From Lutibacter sp. (GTDB lineage Bacteria > Bacteroidota > Bacteroidia > Flavobacteriales > Flavobacteriaceae), in NCBI GenBank assembly GCA_021647265.1, contig JAKIVA010000009.1, forward strand, positions 1-64,000: DNA of 64,000 bases. The letters are read 5' to 3'. The notes under the pieces are model-generated. The model ran no database searches. It was not told the DNA's origin and was given only the letters and a program-made list of their open reading frames with translations. Position numbers and translations under genes: made by a program. Below, one piece after another: positions 18,705 to 27,911 of this stretch (its first letter is position 1; each line of letters begins with the position of its first letter).

Positions 18705-20151
18705 GTTGTTTTTTTATGATGGTTAAACATAAAATTGTTAATAATGCGTTTACTAATATATTCATAAAACCTAAGTCAAATGAAAATTTGGTAATTAAAA
18801 AGTAATTTAAATAGTATGTTACAAAGGGCATTAAAATGCAAATGTAAGGTACTAAAGAATCTTTAATTTTAATTTTGGTAAAAATACCGAATAAATAGAG
18901 CCCTAAAAGGGGACCATAAGTATACCCTGCCACTTTAAAAATGGTTGAAATAATATCGCCTTTACTATTTGAAAAAGACATTACTATTAAAAAAATTAAA
19001 GCAGAGAAACTTAGAAGAACAATATTTTTTAAATTGTTTTTCTCTTTAGAAGTTTTATGCTGAATAGCCAAAAAATCATGGGTAAATGAAGTTGTTAGCG
19101 CTGTTAAAGCTGAATCTACACTTGAAAACGATGCGGCTGTAATACCTAAAATAAAACTAATACTAGCTATTGTTCCAAAGTAGTTTAGAGATAACATAGG
19201 AAATAAATTGTCTGTATTTATAAATTTCCCATTTTCTACTTCTAATTTAACACCGAATTTTTCAGCATATAAATATAACATAATACCTAAACCTAAAAAT
19301 AGAAATTGAGTAATTGCTAAAATAAAACTGAATGATAATGCATTATTTTGAGCTTCTTTTTTACTTCTACAAGTAAGCGTTTTCTGCATCATATTTTGAT
19401 CTAATCCCATCATTGCAACAGCAATTAATATTCCCGAAATAAATTGTTTGAAGAAGTTGCTTCCAGAATTAAAATCCCAATCAAATACTTTAAAATATTT
19501 GTGGTGTACTATTGATGAAATGGTTTCCGAAAAACTTAAGTCCAACGAATTTTTAATTGTGTAAATAGCTATTATTGCAGCTAAGATTAAGAAAAAAGTT
19601 TGAAGTGTATCTGTCCAAACAATAGTTTTAATTCCAGATTTATTAGTGTATAACCAAATTAACAATAGGATAATAATTACTGTTAGATAAAAAGGAACGT
19701 GAAAGGCATCAGAAACAGCATATTGTATAATTTTAGCAGCCAATAGTAGGCGAAGTGCTGCGCCAAACGATTGAGATATTAAAAAAAACAACGATCCAAC
19801 TTTATATGTTTTTACTCCAAATCGAGTTTCTAAGTAGGTGTAGATAGAAACTAGTTTTAACTCATAATAAATAGGTATAAGAACATAGGTTATAAAAACA
19901 TATCCAACAATGTTTCCAAATACAAATTGTAAATAGTAAAAATAATTATTACCAACCATTCCCGGTATTGAAACAAAAGTAACTCCAGATAATGCCGCTC
20001 CAACCATTCCAAAGGAAACTAATTGCCAAGGAGACTCTCTATCTCCTGTAAAAAAGGAGTTATCACTTTTATTTTTTGAAGCAAAACGAGAAATCAACAT
20101 TAGAAGGCCAAAATAGGAGGCAATAACTAATAAAATTAGTGATGAATTCAT
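18694..20151 (-). CDS. sodium:solute symporter (SSS family), probable amino-sugar importer
   Basis: A 485-residue inner-membrane protein with about 13 hydrophobic helices. SSS family features include the N-terminal FSFTGDR-like segment (SFFTGDRESPW), GAALSGVTFVSIPGMV in the first core helices, and GMDQN-like MGLDQNMMQKTLTC in the middle. Its reading frame overlaps the murQ start by 11 bases. Family members in Bacteroidota sugar loci import monosaccharides or sialic acid with sodium. Tight coupling to murQ/anmK makes anhydro-MurNAc, MurNAc or a GlcNAc-MurNAc product the likely cargo; that specificity is inferred only from neighbours. Confidence 0.85.
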   Translation of the reverse strand: MNSSLILLVIASYFGLLMLISRFASKNKSDNSFFTGDRESPWQLVSFGMVGAALSGVTFVSIPGMVGNNYFYYLQFVFGNIVGYVFITYVLIPIYYELKLVSIYTYLETRFGVKTYKVGSLFFLISQSFGAALRLLLAAKIIQYAVSDAFHVPFYLTVIIILLLIWLYTNKSGIKTIVWTDTLQTFFLILAAIIAIYTIKNSLDLSFSETISSIVHHKYFKVFDWDFNSGSNFFKQFISGILIAVAMMGLDQNMMQKTLTCRSKKEAQNNALSFSFILAITQFLFLGLGIMLYLYAEKFGVKLEVENGKFINTDNLFPMLSLNYFGTIASISFILGITAASFSSVDSALTALTTSFTHDFLAIQHKTSKEKNNLKNIVLLSFSALIFLIVMSFSNSKGDIISTIFKVAGYTYGPLLGLYLFGIFTKIKIKDSLVPYICILMPFVTYYLNYFLITKFSFDLGFMNILVNALLTILCLTIIKKQHEE

Positions 20152-20267
20152 TTATTTATGTTAAATGTTTGCGTGAAATTATAAATATAAACGGGTATTA
20201 CAAATTTAATTTCGGTCACTTTATTTAGGAATATAGGTTTAGTGTGGATATCCTTTTTTTATTAAGA

Positions 20268-20308
20268 ATAAATGGGGTTTACAAATTTCTTTGAAAAACC
20301 CCATTTAT
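20268..20308 (-). promoter_or_regulatory. hairpin between susD and the symporter gene
   Basis: A perfect 13-base inverted repeat (20268-20280 and 20296-20308, ATAAATGGGGTTT and its complement) with a 15-base loop sits just past the susD stop. No run of T follows it on the minus strand, so it is not a textbook terminator. It may stabilise the 3' end of a susCD message or partly attenuate read-through into the enzyme genes. Confidence 0.55.
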
Positions 20309-20334
20309 AAAATTACATAAAAACAAAAATTTAA

Positions 20335-21660
20335 TTATATGCTTGGGTCAGCAGGTATATTCGGGTTATTTTCTCTTTCATCAAAAGGATAAGGGTAATA
20401 ATTTCTATTACGTTCAATGAAGTAGTCACCACCTGCAGGAATTACAAGATTAGGGTGAATTCTTCTAGAGTCTTCAAAGCGCATTCCACTCATAAATAAC
20501 TCTATAGATCTATTTTTAAATATCTCATCCATGATATCAGTTTGGCTGTTTACATTCCCAGTCCAAGGGCCTAGAGCTGCATTTACACCAAAAACATCGT
20601 TGGTTTTTTCTCTAACCAAGTTTAAGTTTAAAACAGCACTCGGTAAATCGTTTGACATAGCATAAGCTTCTGCTTTGATTAAAAGCATTTCACCTGGTAA
20701 AAATATAGGAATTGATTTTGAAGCAGTATCAAAAAAGCCTAATGCATTGTCTACATTGTGTAATCCAAAGTCCGTTTCACTCTCATCAACTGGAGAAAGA
20801 TAGAATGCTATTCTTCCATCTCCAACTTCAGGAATATAACTACCTGTTAAACCAAAATTATCTTGAGGTTTTGTGTCAGGATCATTAAAAACTGCAAAAC
20901 TCCATACAGGATTTTCATTTGTAACCCCATCATACCACCATTCTGATACAGAAGAGAGGTTTACAGCATTTGCAGCTGATATTGCAGCAGTATAATTTCC
21001 TGCAAACAAATTGTATCTAGCTAAAAATGCATTTACCACATTTTGTAAATCTAAATTAGGTATGTACGCTAAAAATTCAGCAGAGATAGCAGTTGAAGCT
21101 AAATCAGCTTTAGCACTTTCTAATAAGTTGATGCATTCACTTAAAACTTCACCTCTAGTGTTAAAAACAGAGGCTCCATTAGGATCGTTATTAATAGGAG
21201 CTTGCTCAAAATTTTGGATTAAATAACCCAAAGTCATAGCTTTAAACCATTTTGCATAAGCACTAAGACCTGCTTTTGTACCAGGTTCCATTTCAACATT
21301 ATCTATATTTGCTAATATAGATTCAGCCATTCCCTTATCTCTTAAAAGTCTAGACCACAATCTAGTAACACCAGCATTATCACTATTTAACAAAGTTCCA
21401 CCAGCCACTAACTCTCCAGGAGTTACGTAGGTTAATGTGTTCCCTAATTCTCTTGTTGTTAATCCAGGAATTTCAACAATTGGAGCTAACGTTGAAGTCG
21501 CAAAATTTTGAGACATACCAACAGACACACCTAGTAATCCAGCTTTAGTAGTTAACACTTGGTCTTCTGCAGGCTGATTAATATTGTTAAAATCTGTTTC
21601 ACAAGCTGTAAAAGACAGTACGCCAATTACAACTATAAATATTTTAATTAATTTTTTCAT
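20335..21660 (-). CDS. SusD/RagB family outer-membrane substrate-binding lipoprotein
   Basis: A 441-residue lipoprotein; the signal peptide ends in the lipobox FTAC with cysteine 20. The body has the SusD TPR-like helical scaffold (LGYLIQNFEQAPI near 165, MLLIKAEAYAMSNDLPSAVLNLNLVREK near 325, and the C-terminal FEDSRR and NYYPYPFDERENNPNIP). SusD proteins sit as a lid on SusC and capture oligomeric nutrients at the cell surface. It starts 10 bases after the susC stop. The downstream murein enzymes suggest a peptidoglycan-derived glycan or muropeptide as ligand. It is on the short side for the family. Confidence 0.9.
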   Translation of the reverse strand: MKKLIKIFIVVIGVLSFTACETDFNNINQPAEDQVLTTKAGLLGVSVGMSQNFATSTLAPIVEIPGLTTRELGNTLTYVTPGELVAGGTLLNSDNAGVTRLWSRLLRDKGMAESILANIDNVEMEPGTKAGLSAYAKWFKAMTLGYLIQNFEQAPINNDPNGASVFNTRGEVLSECINLLESAKADLASTAISAEFLAYIPNLDLQNVVNAFLARYNLFAGNYTAAISAANAVNLSSVSEWWYDGVTNENPVWSFAVFNDPDTKPQDNFGLTGSYIPEVGDGRIAFYLSPVDESETDFGLHNVDNALGFFDTASKSIPIFLPGEMLLIKAEAYAMSNDLPSAVLNLNLVREKTNDVFGVNAALGPWTGNVNSQTDIMDEIFKNRSIELFMSGMRFEDSRRIHPNLVIPAGGDYFIERNRNYYPYPFDERENNPNIPADPSI

Positions 21661-21670
21661 TATTCTTTAT

Positions 21671-24613
21671 TTAAAAATTAAAGATTACACCAAATTTATA
21701 TACTGCAGGAATAGGTACATTAGCCATATCCTGTCCTGTTACTCCATTGGTTTGTCCTTGAGTATTTACCTCTGGATCAAATCCATAATAATTATCAATT
21801 GATATTAAGTTTGTTCCACTTAATGTGAATTTAACATTTTTAATATAATTTTTGTTTAATTTCAAATTATAAGTAAGTGCAACTTCTCTAAGTTTGATAT
21901 AAGATCCATCTTCGATAAAAGATTCAAAAATACCAAAGTTTGCAATTGAATTTCCTTTAGGGATGATTCCATTCAACTCATCAGCTGTAGCTTTTCCTCC
22001 TGCAAAAAGATATCCCATACGTTTATCCCAACTCATTACATCATTTCCTTGAGAAATATCCCATTGAAATCTAAAACCAAAGTTTTTATATTTAAACTCA
22101 TTTGTTATAGAGGCAACAAAATCTGGGTTAGGGTCTCCAATAATTTTTCTTAGCGTAGTTCCTGTAGGTTGCCCATTAGCATCATAATCTTGTACAGGTG
22201 TATTTCCCTCATAGTGACCTAATGCTTTTTGTACTTTTCCATCTGGAGTTAGCAGAATTTCTCCGTTGGTATCTCTAGCAAAAAAAGTTCCATAAAATAC
22301 ACCAATTGCTTCTCCATCTTGAGCTACTGAAGTTCCAAACATTCCTAATCCTTGTCTAAATCCTTCAACATCTGTAACATTATTTTTGTTACGGCTAAAT
22401 GTACTGGTAATTGTCCAGTTTAAATTTTCACCTCTAATAGGAGTACCTTTCAAGAGTATTTCAAACCCTTTATTTGTCATATTTGCAACATTTGCAAATT
22501 GTTGATCAAAACCTGTTGAAGGTGATAAAGGGCGGTTTACTAATAAATCTTGTACTTCTTGACTGTAGTAAGAGAATTCTATACTTAATCTATTGTCGAA
22601 CATAGACGTATCAAATCCAAATTCCATCTCAGTTTGCCTTTCAGGTTTTAAGTTAGAATTACCTTGTGTTGTTGAAGGTATAAATCCAATATTTCCGTTA
22701 TATACAGAACTGTTGTAATTTGTATAAATTTGAAAAGGGTCTAAAGCAGTAAGGTTACCTGCTTGTCCCCAAGCAGCACGCAATTTAAATGAGTCAAAAG
22801 TATCTCCTAAAGCATTTACCCAAAAATCTTCATCAGAAATAGCATAGGAAGAACTTACTTTAGGGTAGAATTGTTGACGTTCATCTACTCCAAAAGTAGA
22901 AGCTCCATCCAATCTTCCTGCTAGCGTAAGGAATAATTTGTCTTTATATCCAAAACTTTGTTGTAAATACCCTCCCCAAAAAGAAGCTTGAGTTCTGTAA
23001 TCTACACCCGATGCAGCTGATGCAGGGTCAGTTACAATTACTCCGTCAATGGCACTAACCAAATTGTTTGTAACACCAAAAATTTGTCTTTCTTCATATT
23101 GGTAGCTGTATCCAGCACCCGTAGTAGATTTTAAATCATCACTTATATCAAACTGATAACTCAAATTAATATCACTATTTAACATGTCAGAACTAATTGT
23201 CGCTTTTTGAGACAGCCCATTTACCTTCGTGTTAAATCCGTTAGGAATATAAATTAATCCTTCTGAATTAGAGTGGTCATATCCTAAAGTGTAATTAAAT
23301 CTGAAACCTTCAAAAGGTGTTAATTTTAATTGAATATCGCTAATAGATCTAAAGTTTGTTGTTGTAGCATCAACTCTGTCAATGGCTTCATACGGATTTG
23401 CCATCCAACCAATATTTGGATAATTTCCAAATTCGTCAGGTTCAGGATTGTTTAAGTTATCTGCAAAAATAAGACTTGTGATTGGGCCATAATTTGTACC
23501 ATTTGGCATATCAGTACTTTTATTGAATGAAACAAATGATCCTGCTGAAATAGAAACCCAATCATATAATTCTTGATCTAATCGTATACGTAAGGTTTTT
23601 CTGTCAAAATCTGTATTTCTAACAATACCATCATTTTTATATTGTGAGGCTGAAAAAGAATATTTTGTTTTTTCAGTACCTCCATTGATGTTTAATGAAT
23701 TTTCAAATCCATAAGCCGTATTAAAGATGTAGTCTTGATAGTTGTAACGAGTTGCAGGTACTGCAACATCGCCATCCCATTTAAGTTGTGCGTCATTGTA
23801 AGGCAAAGCTTTTCTCAAGTTATTAACATTAAAACTTGTAGAATACGTAATTCTAGGCTCTCCTACCTTTCCTCTTTTAGTAAAGATTTGAACTACTCCA
23901 TTACTTGCTCTAGATCCGTAGATTGCAGCGGCAGCAGCACCTTTTAATACTTCAATACGTTCAATGTCATCAGGGTTGATGTCAACCAACCTGTTTTGAG
24001 TATAACCTCCTAAATTAATTAATGCGGAAGAGCTGTTATTTGTTATTACTCCATCAATGATGTATAGCGGGTCAGAACTACCTACTAATGTACTAGCACC
24101 TCTTAATTTAATGGAAACACCTCCAGAAGGATTTCCTGAGTTTCTACTAATTTGTGCCCCAGCAATTTGACCTTGAAGAGCTTCGCCAATACTTACAACA
24201 GCTTTAGATTCACTTAAGTCGTCGGCACTTAAGGTTGATATGGCAGATCCGAGTTGTTTTTTTGTGGAAATCCCAGAAGTACCAGTAACGATAACCTCGT
24301 CTAAGTTTAGTAAATCTTCAACTAATTTAAAATTAATTGGATTCTTATTTTCAATTTTCTTCGTACTAGGTTTCATACCTAAATACGAACATTTTAGCTC
24401 TTGTCCTATATTAGCTGTTATGGTGTAGTTACCATTAAAATCGGTTTGAGCACCTGTTTTTTTGCCAACGACAACAATGTTTGCTCCAGGGATAGGAGAA
24501 CCATATTCGTCAGTTACTGTTCCAGTGATTTCGATTTCTTGGGAAAAAACACTTAAACTACTAAATAGTAGAGCAATAATAATTAAATTAATGCGTGTAA
24601 AAATACTTTTCAT
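21671..24613 (-). CDS. SusC/RagA family TonB-dependent outer-membrane transporter
   Basis: About 980 residues. After a signal peptide (MKSIFTRINLIIIALLFSS...FSQ) comes a carboxypeptidase-regulatory-like domain (EITGTVTDEYGSPIPGANI, DFNGNYTI), then a plug (LDEVIVTGTSG, TonB-box-like; GAAAAAIYGSRASNGVVQI) and a 22-strand barrel ending in a terminal phenylalanine. The frame extends to an ATG at 24637, but a promoter -7 box at 24639-24646 would place the transcript start downstream of it, and the ATG at 24613 begins a standard signal peptide. It forms a SusCD transporter with the next gene and is the import gate of the muropeptide locus. Confidence 0.93.
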   Translation of the reverse strand: MKSIFTRINLIIIALLFSSLSVFSQEIEITGTVTDEYGSPIPGANIVVVGKKTGAQTDFNGNYTITANIGQELKCSYLGMKPSTKKIENKNPINFKLVEDLLNLDEVIVTGTSGISTKKQLGSAISTLSADDLSESKAVVSIGEALQGQIAGAQISRNSGNPSGGVSIKLRGASTLVGSSDPLYIIDGVITNNSSSALINLGGYTQNRLVDINPDDIERIEVLKGAAAAAIYGSRASNGVVQIFTKRGKVGEPRITYSTSFNVNNLRKALPYNDAQLKWDGDVAVPATRYNYQDYIFNTAYGFENSLNINGGTEKTKYSFSASQYKNDGIVRNTDFDRKTLRIRLDQELYDWVSISAGSFVSFNKSTDMPNGTNYGPITSLIFADNLNNPEPDEFGNYPNIGWMANPYEAIDRVDATTTNFRSISDIQLKLTPFEGFRFNYTLGYDHSNSEGLIYIPNGFNTKVNGLSQKATISSDMLNSDINLSYQFDISDDLKSTTGAGYSYQYEERQIFGVTNNLVSAIDGVIVTDPASAASGVDYRTQASFWGGYLQQSFGYKDKLFLTLAGRLDGASTFGVDERQQFYPKVSSSYAISDEDFWVNALGDTFDSFKLRAAWGQAGNLTALDPFQIYTNYNSSVYNGNIGFIPSTTQGNSNLKPERQTEMEFGFDTSMFDNRLSIEFSYYSQEVQDLLVNRPLSPSTGFDQQFANVANMTNKGFEILLKGTPIRGENLNWTITSTFSRNKNNVTDVEGFRQGLGMFGTSVAQDGEAIGVFYGTFFARDTNGEILLTPDGKVQKALGHYEGNTPVQDYDANGQPTGTTLRKIIGDPNPDFVASITNEFKYKNFGFRFQWDISQGNDVMSWDKRMGYLFAGGKATADELNGIIPKGNSIANFGIFESFIEDGSYIKLREVALTYNLKLNKNYIKNVKFTLSGTNLISIDNYYGFDPEVNTQGQTNGVTGQDMANVPIPAVYKFGVIFNF

Positions 24614-24638
24614 TTGGTATTTATTTATGTTAAACACC

Positions 24639-24646
24639 CAAAACTA
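24639..24646 (-). promoter_or_regulatory. susC promoter -7 box (TAGTTTTG)
   Basis: The minus strand reads TAGTTTTG, an exact match to the Bacteroidota -7 consensus TAnnTTTG, 25 bases upstream of the susC ATG at 24613. The -33 region is AT-rich without a clear TTG. This placement leaves a short leader and argues against the longer susC start at 24637. Confidence 0.6.
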
Positions 24647-24703
24647 CTAATTTTTTCTTAATTACGTTAATAAATTGTTAATTAAATGCAAAAATTAACA
24701 TTC

Positions 24704-24723
24704 AAAACAGCAAAAAACAGCAA
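24704..24723. promoter_or_regulatory. candidate regulator site upstream of susC (two 10-base repeats)
   Basis: AAAACAGCAA occurs twice in perfect tandem, one helical turn apart, about 60 bases upstream of the susC -7 box. The GCA-N7-GCA spacing equals that in the triple repeat ahead of nagB. DeoR-type regulators often bind direct repeats phased by one turn, and such a regulator is encoded next door. Candidate only. Confidence 0.4.
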
Positions 24724-24747
24724 TTATATATGTTTTTGTGAAGTTTT

Positions 24748-25497
24748 TTAAAGGATTTTAACTCCCTTTTCTTTAAAATCATTAAAAGTAGAGTCTTCAG
24801 GATCAATATTGGTCACAATGGTGTCGATTTTATGAATAGGAGCTACTGCATACCGTTTAATTTTATTTATTTTGTTTTTAGTGCAGAGTACAATAACTTT
24901 ATTGCTGGCAGATATCATGCATTTTTTTATGTGAGAGACTTCCCAGTTTGGTTCTGTCATTCCGCTAGAAACATTGATACCTTCAGTTCCCATAAAACAT
25001 AAGTCTGTTCTTAATTGAGATATTGAAGATACCACATCTAAACCAATAGTAACTTGTGCGGGCTTGTATAGTTTACCTCCAATAAAAATAATTTCAATAG
25101 ACGGGTGTTTAGTTAATTCAAGTGCGATAGGTAGGCTGTACGTATAAATAGTAGCATTAATATCTGACGGTATAATCTTGGCTAATTGTAAGTTGGTTGT
25201 ACTTCCACTCATAATAATAACTTGCCCTTCTTTTATTAAGCCTAACGCTTTTTTAGCAATGGTATTTTTTTCTTCTAAGTTAAAATTACTTCTTTCAAGG
25301 TATGATGAGGCTAAACTATCTATAGGTAGGGCGCCGCCATGAACCTTCTTAATTAATTTTTTGGAGGATAATTCGTTTAAATCCCTTCTAATGGTGTCTT
25401 CAGAAACTTTTAATTCAATACTTAAATCGGTAGATAAAACTTTTCTACTTAATTTAATCTTATTTAATATATATTGGTGTCTTTCTTCTTTTAGCAT
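24748..25497 (-). CDS. DeoR/GlpR family transcriptional regulator
   Basis: About 249 residues. The N-terminal winged helix-turn-helix reads MLKEERHQYILNKI, with the DeoR recognition helix SEDTIRRDLNEL and the following KVHGGA. The C-terminal DeoRC sensor domain has MSGSTTNLQLAKIIP, IFIGGKLY, CFMGTEGI and a closing KIDTIVTNI; it binds a phosphorylated sugar effector. The frame extends to ATG 25530, but the ATG at 25497 gives the standard family start. It lies upstream of susC on the same strand and divergent from nagB, so it probably controls both in response to an amino-sugar phosphate. Confidence 0.88.
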   Translation of the reverse strand: MLKEERHQYILNKIKLSRKVLSTDLSIELKVSEDTIRRDLNELSSKKLIKKVHGGALPIDSLASSYLERSNFNLEEKNTIAKKALGLIKEGQVIIMSGSTTNLQLAKIIPSDINATIYTYSLPIALELTKHPSIEIIFIGGKLYKPAQVTIGLDVVSSISQLRTDLCFMGTEGINVSSGMTEPNWEVSHIKKCMISASNKVIVLCTKNKINKIKRYAVAPIHKIDTIVTNIDPEDSTFNDFKEKGVKIL

Positions 25498-25909
25498 CCT
25501 GTATACGTTGTTAATTGTATTAACAACCACAAATATGCAAAATATTTTTATCTTTTTTGAATGTTCAGGTTTTAAGTTTAAATTTAAAATAATTTTTACT
25601 AACGAATTTTAAATTAAAAACAGAAGTTCTTGAAATATCTGTTTATTCACGCTATTTTAGGTTACTAAAAATATTAATTTAGAATGTTGTGTTGAATTTA
25701 AGATGTTGATTTGTTTTTTGTCTTTATGTATAGTTTTAAGTGGCTTAGTGTATGAAGTTAATCTTAAATATCTACAAATTATATTAGATTTTAAAATAAG
25801 CATTTTTATAATTCATAAATTTTAACGCACAAAAATGCATAAAAACGCATAGAATCTTTTTTTTAAGCATTATTATTTTTAAATTTACAAATTATAAATA
25901 TAAGAGATA
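25498..25909. other. divergent regulatory region between deoR-type gene and nagB
   Basis: About 410 bases without a gene. It holds the start regions of the regulator (minus) and of nagB (plus), and the triple repeat at 25825-25854. No exact TAnnTTTG -7 box is seen for nagB. No RNA gene or riboswitch fold is recognisable. Confidence 0.5.
25825..25854. promoter_or_regulatory. candidate operator upstream of nagB (three 10-base direct repeats)
   Basis: Three adjacent units, ACGCACAAAA, ATGCATAAAA and ACGCATAGAA, repeat with an exact 10-base period 55 bases upstream of the nagB ATG. The shared core is NYGCANNRAA. One-turn-phased direct repeats are typical of DeoR-family operators, and the regulator gene is divergent from here. 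A similar GCA-N7-GCA pair precedes susC. Confidence 0.45.
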
Positions 25910-27847
25910 ATGAAAGATACTCAACAAGCTAATCTGAAAAATATTAAATACCAAGAAGCTGGTAAATTTGAAGATACTAGATTTGAAAAAATTCACAATG
26001 TGATTTTTTCAAACTCTAATATTGGATCTAAGACTGTTGCTCGTGAAATAGCCGATTTGATTTTAAGCAAACAAAAAGAAGGAAAAAAATGTGTCTTAGG
26101 TTTGGCAACAGGATCATCTCCTATAAAAGTTTATGAAGAGTTAGTGAGAATGCATAAAGAAGAAGGTTTAAGTTTTTCAAATGTTATTACCTTTAATTTA
26201 GACGAGTATTATCCGATGGATAAAAGTAATATTCAGAGTTATTTTTATTTTATGCACGAGCATTTGTTTAATCACGTTGATATATTACCTGAAAATGTTC
26301 ATATACCAAATGGTACAGTTACCAGTAGTGAGTTACACCAATATTGCATCGAATACGAAAAAATGATTGAAGAAAATGGAGGAATAGATTTGCAATTATT
26401 AGGAATTGGCCGAACAGGTCATATTGGTTTTAATGAGCCGGGCTCTCACTTTAATTCAGAAACAAGGAGTATTACGTTAGATTATATTACGAGGGCTGAT
26501 GCAGCATCTGCTTTTTTAGGAATAGATAATGTTCCAAAGAAAGCAATAACAATGGGTATAAGAACAGTTAGAAAAGCTAAAAGAATTATTTTATTAGCTT
26601 GGGGACATAACAAATCATTGATTATAAAAAAGACAATTGAAGGTGAGGTATCATCAAAAGTGCCAGCAACTTATTTACAACATCACAAGAACACAACATT
26701 TGTATTAGATGCTGAGGCTGCTTCGGAATTAACAAGAATTAATACGCCTTGGTTGGTAGGACCTTGTATTTGGGATGAGAAATTGAGCAGTAAAGCAATT
26801 ATTTGGTTGTGCCAAAAAACAGGGAAATCAATTCTTAAATTAATAGATGAGGATTATAATGATAATGGGATGTCTAGTTTATTGGCAGAAGAAGGTTCTT
26901 CATACGACCTAAATATTAAAATGTTTAATAAAGTACAGCATACCATTACGGGTTGGCCAGGTGGTAAACCATATGCTGATGATACTTCAAGACCAGAAAG
27001 AGCAATTCCAACTAAAAAGAGAGTTCTTATTTTTAGCCCGCATCCAGATGATGACGTAATATCAATGGGAGGTACTTTTGATAGATTAGTGAGTCAGGGA
27101 CACGAGGTTCATATTGCATATCAAACTTCTGGAAATATTGCTGTTTCGGATTATGAAGCCTTGAAATTTGCAGAAGTATCAAAAGAAATGAACTGTAACA
27201 AAGATAATACTTTTATTACAGCAATTATTGACCAAATTAAATCTAAAAAAGAAAATGTAATAGACACCATTGAAGTAAGAAAACTCAAAGGGTTGATAAG
27301 AAAAAGAGAGTCTTTAGCCGCTACAAGGTATTTAGGTGTTCCTGATGAAAATGTACACTTTTTGAATTTACCTTTTTATGAAACAGGGAGTATCAAAAAA
27401 AACCCATTAGGAAAAGAAGATATTAAAATAATGTGTAACATTATTGAAGACATCAAACCACATCAAATATATGCCGCGGGAGATTTAGCAGATCCACATG
27501 GAACACATAGAGTTAGCTTAAATGCGCTTTTTGAATCTTTAGCATTACTAAAATCAAAACCGTTTATGAATGACTGTTGGGTTTGGTTGTATAAAGGAGC
27601 TTGGCAGGAATGGGAAATTCATGAAATAGATATGGCGGTTCCAATGAGTCCAGATCAGGTATTAAAGAAAAGAAAAGCCATATTCTTTCATCAATCTCAA
27701 AAAGATGGGGTTATATTTCAAGGGAGTGATATTAGAGAGTTTTGGATGCGTGCTGAAGACAGAAACACAAAAACGGCTGAAAAATACAAAGAATTAGGTT
27801 TGGCCGATTATGCTGCAATAGAAGCATTTGTGAGATGGCATTATTAA
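25910..27847 (+). CDS. nagB: glucosamine-6-phosphate deaminase fused to PIG-L/LmbE deacetylase domain
   Basis: 645 residues in two domains. Residues about 25-300 are NagB-like: LGLATGSSPIKVYEEL (63-78), NLDEYYPM with D98, and GIGRTGHIGFNEPG (165-178) holding H171 and E176. The position of E. coli NagB D141 is threonine 169 here, a departure from the standard catalytic set. Residues about 370-645 are a PIG-L zinc deacetylase with H378-P-D-D-D and a later DPHGTHR histidine pair. NagB turns GlcN-6-P into fructose-6-P and ammonia; PIG-L enzymes remove N-acetyl groups from GlcNAc. With no nagA in the window, the fusion may do both steps on GlcNAc-6-P from MurQ (inference). Standalone deaminase activity is uncertain. 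Confidence 0.88.
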   Translation: MKDTQQANLKNIKYQEAGKFEDTRFEKIHNVIFSNSNIGSKTVAREIADLILSKQKEGKKCVLGLATGSSPIKVYEELVRMHKEEGLSFSNVITFNLDEYYPMDKSNIQSYFYFMHEHLFNHVDILPENVHIPNGTVTSSELHQYCIEYEKMIEENGGIDLQLLGIGRTGHIGFNEPGSHFNSETRSITLDYITRADAASAFLGIDNVPKKAITMGIRTVRKAKRIILLAWGHNKSLIIKKTIEGEVSSKVPATYLQHHKNTTFVLDAEAASELTRINTPWLVGPCIWDEKLSSKAIIWLCQKTGKSILKLIDEDYNDNGMSSLLAEEGSSYDLNIKMFNKVQHTITGWPGGKPYADDTSRPERAIPTKKRVLIFSPHPDDDVISMGGTFDRLVSQGHEVHIAYQTSGNIAVSDYEALKFAEVSKEMNCNKDNTFITAIIDQIKSKKENVIDTIEVRKLKGLIRKRESLAATRYLGVPDENVHFLNLPFYETGSIKKNPLGKEDIKIMCNIIEDIKPHQIYAAGDLADPHGTHRVSLNALFESLALLKSKPFMNDCWVWLYKGAWQEWEIHEIDMAVPMSPDQVLKKRKAIFFHQSQKDGVIFQGSDIREFWMRAEDRNTKTAEKYKELGLADYAAIEAFVRWHY

Positions 27848-27911
27848 GGAATGTTTGAAAGAGTATTGAATTTTAAAGAAATCCGCTGTTTTTAAGTGTT
27901 ATTTTATTGAA

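Noticed and set aside
24614..24637. Longer susC start at 24637
   Set aside because: The -7 box at 24639-24646 would start transcription downstream of it, and it spoils the signal peptide.
25498..25530. Regulator start at 25530
   Set aside because: It adds 11 residues before the standard DeoR-family start MLKEERHQYIL.
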